This document shows positions 59,602 to 64,000 of a stretch of DNA of 64,000 nt, piece by piece; position 1 is the first letter of the stretch, and every line of letters starts with the position of its first letter. This stretch comes from an uncultured Bradyrhizobium sp. (GTDB lineage: Bacteria; Pseudomonadota; Alphaproteobacteria; Rhizobiales; Xanthobacteraceae): NCBI RefSeq assembly GCF_936928535.1, contig NZ_CAKZHY010000093.1:124001-188000 (forward strand), read 5' to 3'. Below the pieces are notes generated by a model. That model did not search any database and was not told where the DNA came from. It was given only the letters and a program-made list of their open reading frames with translations. Made by a program: the position numbers and the translations under genes.

Positions 59602-60280
59602 GGCGGATCCTCTTCGCGTTCCGGCTCACACCGGTGCTCGGGTCGAGATCGGCCCCGTTGCGCCAGGTGCTGCGAAAAGTCTCCATCAGCGATTTCGGCC
59701 GTTGGCTCACATCGATGACCTTGCCCTCGGCGTCGAGCCGGAACCGCACCGCGGTCTTCTCGTCGCCGGTGTGGTCGAGCGTGAACTTGTTGTCGAAGAC
59801 CACCTGAGCGGTGGGATTGAGCTTTTGCACCTTCACATTGGCGGTCACCGGCTCGCCCGTCGTGGCGACGAAATGCGAGACATTCACCGTGTATTCGCCG
59901 GGGACGATGCCCCGCAGCGTGACGATCTCCTCGCGGATGGGCGAGGCGATCTTCTTGCCGTTGACCATGATGAAGTCATTGGCCCCGCCGCGGTCGTCAC
60001 GATCGAGGGTGAGGAAGCCGGCCTCGCGATGGCGATACCAGGCGATGTTGCCGGCGGGATCCTGCACGAACAGGTCGAGATCGTCGGGGTGATTGTCCGG
60101 CCAGTCCAGTGTGATCATGAACTCGGCCTTGGAGTCGATCTTGCCCTCCTTGGCATCGGGCGAAACCGCGAGCAGCGCGAGGAAGAACAGGAAGGCGACC
60201 ACCTGGAGCGCCTTGAACAGCATCACGCCCAGGGGATCGAACGGCTCCTCGCGCGGATAGAGGCCGAAATCATCCATCAT
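59594..60280 (-). CDS. Single-TM protein with C-terminal beta-rich (DUF2135-like) domain
   Basis: TM VMLFKALQVVAFLFFLALLAV; MITLDWPDNHPDDLDLFVQDPAGNIAWYRHREAGFLTLDRDDRGGANDF. Confidence 0.78.
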   Translation of the reverse strand: MMDDFGLYPREEPFDPLGVMLFKALQVVAFLFFLALLAVSPDAKEGKIDSKAEFMITLDWPDNHPDDLDLFVQDPAGNIAWYRHREAGFLTLDRDDRGGANDFIMVNGKKIASPIREEIVTLRGIVPGEYTVNVSHFVATTGEPVTANVKVQKLNPTAQVVFDNKFTLDHTGDEKTAVRFRLDAEGKVIDVSQRPKSLMETFRSTWRNGADLDPSTGVSRNAKRIRRD

Positions 60281-61062
60281 GACGGCATTCCGGCGCCCTT
60301 GATGTCAGATCCCTTGCGCTCGAGAACCGGCGTCACATAGGTCTCGGTCAGCACCACCGCGTCCGAGAATACCCGCTGGGTCGCGGCATCGAGCATGTAG
60401 TACTGGATGCGGACCAGGATGGAGCCGACGAGGCCCGCGAGCGTCGTGTACATGGCAACCGCCATGCCGTCGCTCATCAGCCCCATCGAGGAGCGCATCG
60501 CGACCTTGTCGGCGGCATCCAGCCCCGCAATCGGCGCCAGCATGATGATGAAGCCGATGATGGTGCCGAGCAGGCCGAGCTTCATCAGCGTGTCGGAGAC
60601 GAAGGCACCAAAACCGTTGGAGCCGCGCAGTCGGTCGGCAAGCGTCCGCAGCAGCAGCGTCTGGTCGACCGGACGGTAATCCTGCGCTGCAGCTTTCGTC
60701 ACCAGGCTTTCGATGTGATCGCGCACCAGCCCGCGCGGCAGCGCGGTGGCGCGCGCATCGAGCATTTTGCCGCCATCAGGCGCTGCGAGCACCGCGCGGC
60801 AACGCCGTGCGGCCGCGCCTTCCCGGGCAATCGCCCGCGTGCGCAGGAAGCAATGGCCGCAGGTGACGAGATAGAGCGCCGCGATCACGCTCGAGATGTA
60901 GGTCCGGTCCGAGGTCAGCATCAGATGGATCAGGCCGAACCGCCACAGCAGCACGACCGCGAAGATCGACAGCCCGGTGAAGATCATCCAGAACAGCAGC
61001 GCGCTACGCTCGGATGGGTCGGCAGTCGAGCCCGCGATCGGTCCAATCGTCATCGAACTCAT
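60277..61062 (-). CDS. MotA/TolQ/ExbB-family proton channel-like protein
   Basis: LMKLGLLGTIIGFIIMLAPIAGL...MGLMSDGMAVAMYTTLAGLVGSILVRIQYYMLD. Confidence 0.83.
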   Translation of the reverse strand: MSSMTIGPIAGSTADPSERSALLFWMIFTGLSIFAVVLLWRFGLIHLMLTSDRTYISSVIAALYLVTCGHCFLRTRAIAREGAAARRCRAVLAAPDGGKMLDARATALPRGLVRDHIESLVTKAAAQDYRPVDQTLLLRTLADRLRGSNGFGAFVSDTLMKLGLLGTIIGFIIMLAPIAGLDAADKVAMRSSMGLMSDGMAVAMYTTLAGLVGSILVRIQYYMLDAATQRVFSDAVVLTETYVTPVLERKGSDIKGAGMPS

Positions 61063-61259
61063 GCTGCACCGCTCCCGACTTGCAGGGATTGCCTGCGATG
61101 TCTCCATCCCGATTAGATCAGAGCCGCCGCGTCAGGTCCAAAGACTCATGCCCAATCCGGCTTGGGAAATTTGCCCGAGCTGCAATCCGGCCGAACGGCG
61201 CAATTGGCAAGGCGCGGCGGCGTTGTTAGGCTGAGCTTATCAAACTTTGGGGTGATCGC

Positions 61260-62630
61260 ATGCGCCTCGTGCTTCAGCTTGTCGCCCGCCTACTTCTCAT
61301 CGTTGCGCTTTGCCTGGGCGCGGCAACCATATGGGCCACGTTCGATGCCTATCGCAGCGTCGACCGCGCAACGGCGGCCTCCGCGCAGCGGGTCGCGCAG
61401 GCGCTTCAGGGCCTGTACTGGCATGAACTGTTGCTGCGCAGCAGCAGGATGCGCGAGCATCTCGTGCCGGTTCCGGAATGGCGCACGCTGGAGACGGTGA
61501 AGCTGATTGCGCCCGGTGTCTGCGTCGAGTTCCAGCCCGCCACCGCATTCGAGAAGCCGCTCTGCGGCCAGAGCCAAGGGATCGGCCGGACCCCGCCGCG
61601 CTGGTTCGCCGCCATCGTTCCGACCTTCCTCGGCAGCCATGCCGAGGCGGTGCGCCCCATCAGCCCGCGGGCCGCGGCCGCCGGCACGGTGGTCGCGACG
61701 CCGGACGAAGCCGCCTCCATCTCGCTCGCCTGGGAGTATATCCTCAACGTAACAGACGTTGCGCTGCTGATGGCAGCGGCAATCGCGCTGCTCGCATCGC
61801 TTGCGATCGCGCACACGCTGGCGCCGGCACGCGCCATCGTGACCGCCCTGCAACGCATGGCGCGCGGCCAGTATCGCACCAGGCTGCCGCGCTTCCGCTC
61901 CATGGAGCTGGCGATGATCGGGACCGCCGTCGATGCGCTCGGCAGCCGGCTGGAAGAGGCCACCGAACAGCGCGCCGCGCTGACGCGGCGCCTGATCGAG
62001 ATCCGCGACGACGAGCGACGCGCGCTCGCGCGCGAACTGCATGACGAGTTCGGACAAAATCTCTCCGCCATCCTGGCGTTCGCCAACACGATCGAGATGG
62101 CAAGTGCGAAGGAGCAAAAAGAGATCGGTATCGCGCAGGATGCGCGCATGATCTCGCAGGCCACGCACCAACTGATGGCCTCGCTCCGCGATGCGCTGAA
62201 GCGCTTGCGTAATCCGCTGCCCGAGGAACTCGGGCTGGAGGCAAGCCTCGTCAACCTCGTCGACAGCTGGCGCTCACAGAGCGCGACGCAGCCGACGATC
62301 CAGCTCGACCTCAAGGGCGATCTCACCGACATCAGCGGCCCGGCCGCGACCACTGCTTATCGCGTCGCCCAGGAATGCCTGACCAACGCGCTGCGCCACG
62401 GTGCTGCGCGCGAGATCTCGTTGCACGTCGAACGTTGCGCGGGCGAGGACAATGCGCTGCTGATCCGCGTCGAGGACGATGGCGGCGGCGATGCGGCGCG
62501 GGTCGAGCGCTCCGCCGGCTTCGGCCTCACCGGCATCCGCGAGCGCGTCGCGGCGGCCGGCGGCTCGCTCTCGATCCTGCCTGCAAGGCGCGGGCTCAGC
62601 GTCGCTGCGACGATCCCGCTCGCCGCGTGA
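61260..62630 (+). CDS. Sensor histidine kinase (HAMP + HisKA_3, NarX/MoxY type)
   Basis: HAMP region, RDDERRALARELHDEFGQNLSAILAFANTIE, GFGLTGIRERVAAAGGSL. Confidence 0.93.
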   Translation: MRLVLQLVARLLLIVALCLGAATIWATFDAYRSVDRATAASAQRVAQALQGLYWHELLLRSSRMREHLVPVPEWRTLETVKLIAPGVCVEFQPATAFEKPLCGQSQGIGRTPPRWFAAIVPTFLGSHAEAVRPISPRAAAAGTVVATPDEAASISLAWEYILNVTDVALLMAAAIALLASLAIAHTLAPARAIVTALQRMARGQYRTRLPRFRSMELAMIGTAVDALGSRLEEATEQRAALTRRLIEIRDDERRALARELHDEFGQNLSAILAFANTIEMASAKEQKEIGIAQDARMISQATHQLMASLRDALKRLRNPLPEELGLEASLVNLVDSWRSQSATQPTIQLDLKGDLTDISGPAATTAYRVAQECLTNALRHGAAREISLHVERCAGEDNALLIRVEDDGGGDAARVERSAGFGLTGIRERVAAAGGSLSILPARRGLSVAATIPLAA

Positions 62631-62637
62631 GGCCGTC

Positions 62638-63288
62638 ATGAGCGATGTCGCGGCAACAGGCATCTCCGTACTCCTGGTCGACGACCATCCGATCGTCCGC
62701 CAGGGCTACCGGCGCGTGCTGGAAAGCCAGGGCGATCTCCATGTCGTGGCGGAAGCCGACAACGCCGCGGATGCCTACGGCGCCTTCAAAATTCATGACC
62801 CCGATGTCGTTGTGATGGACATCTCGATGCCGGGCGCCTCAGGGCTGGAGGCGATCCGCAACATCCGCGCGCGCAATCCGCGGGCCCGCATCCTCGTCTT
62901 CACCATGCACAACGAGGCCGTGCTGGTGAAAGCGGCCTTCAATGCCGGCGCTTCCGGCTTCGTCACCAAGAGCAGCGCGCCTTTCACGGTCGTCAACGCG
63001 ATCCGAAGCGTCGCGCGCGGTGAGCGCGCCATGAGCGACGACATCGCACATGTGCTGGCCGAGGACAGCCTGTCGGCGGGTTCAGTGCTGGATCAACTCG
63101 GCGAGCGCGAGATCGAAATTCTGCGCCAGTTCGCCGGCGGCGCCACGACCGAGCAGATCGCGGCGCAGCTCAATCTCAGCGTCAAGACGGTCCAGAACTA
63201 CCACTATCTGATCAAGACCAAGACCGGCGCGCGCACGGACGCGCAACTGGTGCGGCTGGCGGCGAGTTGCGGGCTAACGCGGATTTAG
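62638..63288 (+). CDS. NarL/FixJ family response regulator
   Basis: VLLVDDHPIVRQGYRRVLES, VVMDISMPGASGLEA, LGEREIEILRQFAGGATTEQIAAQLNLSVKTVQNYHYLIKTK. Confidence 0.95.
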   Translation: MSDVAATGISVLLVDDHPIVRQGYRRVLESQGDLHVVAEADNAADAYGAFKIHDPDVVVMDISMPGASGLEAIRNIRARNPRARILVFTMHNEAVLVKAAFNAGASGFVTKSSAPFTVVNAIRSVARGERAMSDDIAHVLAEDSLSAGSVLDQLGEREIEILRQFAGGATTEQIAAQLNLSVKTVQNYHYLIKTKTGARTDAQLVRLAASCGLTRI

Positions 63289-63337
63289 CAGCAGGACGGC
63301 CGGATTCCGCGCCTTTCTTAAATCTGCTGAACCAGAT

Positions 63338-63363
63338 GGAACGCAGACCATCCGCCTCAGGTT
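63338..63363 (+). promoter_or_regulatory. EcfG-like promoter candidate GGAAC-N17-GGTT
   Basis: One mismatch to the known GGAAC-N16/17-CGTT general stress consensus; 25 bp upstream of next ORF. Confidence 0.3.
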
Positions 63364-63388
63364 AATGGCAGAGTGGAGGAGCAGCGAA

Positions 63389-63691
63389 ATGAGTAAGGCT
63401 CATCACAAGGCAGTCGACCATCCTTCGATCATCACCGTAGGCGACCTCATCGACCAACTTTGCCGCTTGCCTGATACGGCGGTCGTCCATTTCTACTGTC
63501 CTATGCTCGATCAGGAGCTGGCATTCCACCGCTTGCGAAAGCGGTCGAGGGATGCGGTCGAAATCGCGGTCAGCGCATATAAGGAGAGCCCGCCGGTCGT
63601 ACCGTCGGTCGATGGTGCTTTTCAGCCGCGACGGCACAGCGCATCCGCGCGCTCGCTTCGCGACGATACTCTGAACAAGAGGGTGAGCTAG
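63389..63691 (+). CDS. Hypothetical protein (~100 aa)
   Basis: MSKAHHKAVDHPSIITVGDLIDQLCRLPDTAVVHFYCPMLDQELAFHRLRKR; gcagcgaaatg context. Confidence 0.5.
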   Translation: MSKAHHKAVDHPSIITVGDLIDQLCRLPDTAVVHFYCPMLDQELAFHRLRKRSRDAVEIAVSAYKESPPVVPSVDGAFQPRRHSASARSLRDDTLNKRVS

Positions 63692-63700
63692 TCGCGTCGT

Positions 63701-64000
63701 TTAGGCCTTCAGCCCGCGCAACAACAGCGCGAGCGTCGCGTCGACGCGCGCCGGCAAATCGGCGTCCTTCCACTCGTCGGCGTGGGCCGGATGATGGAAG
63801 CGGCAGGTCGTGTCGAATAGCGCGCGCGCCGTCGTCTTGACGTCATCAGCCGCGAACTCGCCCCGCTTGACGCCGTCGGCCAGGATCGCCGCGATCTGGC
63901 CGATCATGGTGTCCTTGTGGCACTTGACGGCCGCGCAGGCTTCGCGCGCCAGCGTTAGATAGGTCTCGAACATCTCGGGGTCGTCGAGCACGCGCGAGCG
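63701..64000 (-). CDS. TetR-family regulator, C-terminal part (truncated by window edge)
   Basis: TetR_C-like helices (MFETYLTLAREACAAVKCHKDTMIGQIAAILADGVKRGEFAADDVKTTARALFDTTCRFHHP); frame open to window end. Confidence 0.7.
   Translation of the reverse strand, partial: RSRVLDDPEMFETYLTLAREACAAVKCHKDTMIGQIAAILADGVKRGEFAADDVKTTARALFDTTCRFHHPAHADEWKDADLPARVDATLALLLRGLKA

Noticed and set aside
56672-63288. Interpretation of the ExbB-like block as a known Zorya-type anti-phage system
   Set aside because: No recognisable ZorB (OmpA/MotB-like) or ZorC/D/E helicase/nuclease genes; partner proteins differ

Overview
64-kb chromosomal window from a high-GC alphaproteobacterium; gene content and intergenic repeats look Bradyrhizobium/Rhizobiales-like (inference from family recognition, no search run). 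It starts inside groEL and ends inside a TetR-type gene. Recognisable blocks: lepB; a LysR/isochorismatase/GST block; a FecR-like + CHASE2 adenylate cyclase pair; a glycan block (TPR-GT-methyltransferase fusion, GT25, GT39, GT2-GtrA); a GntR/MFS/amidohydrolase operon; a TetR-HlyD-ABC efflux operon divergent from ArsR/SRPBCC/GFA; CYTH-CHAD; a cox/xdh-type molybdenum hydroxylase cluster (coxG-S-M-D-E-xdhC-MoeA/MobA) with no large subunit; pcaBDC; livHMGFK; a MASE4/PAS hybrid kinase; rpe; and a block combining an ExbB/TolQ-like operon, a metallophosphoesterase, a Ser/Thr kinase-UspA fusion and a divergent two-component system. No rRNA, tRNA, CRISPR array, transposase or prophage was recognised. 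The best candidate for an undescribed system is 56672-63288. Other leads are a triple palindrome array before coxS, a PHO-box-like element before CYTH-CHAD, an EF-hand loop in the FecR-like partner of a cyclase, a frameshifted PhzF, and mutually exclusive leader hairpins before a small gene.
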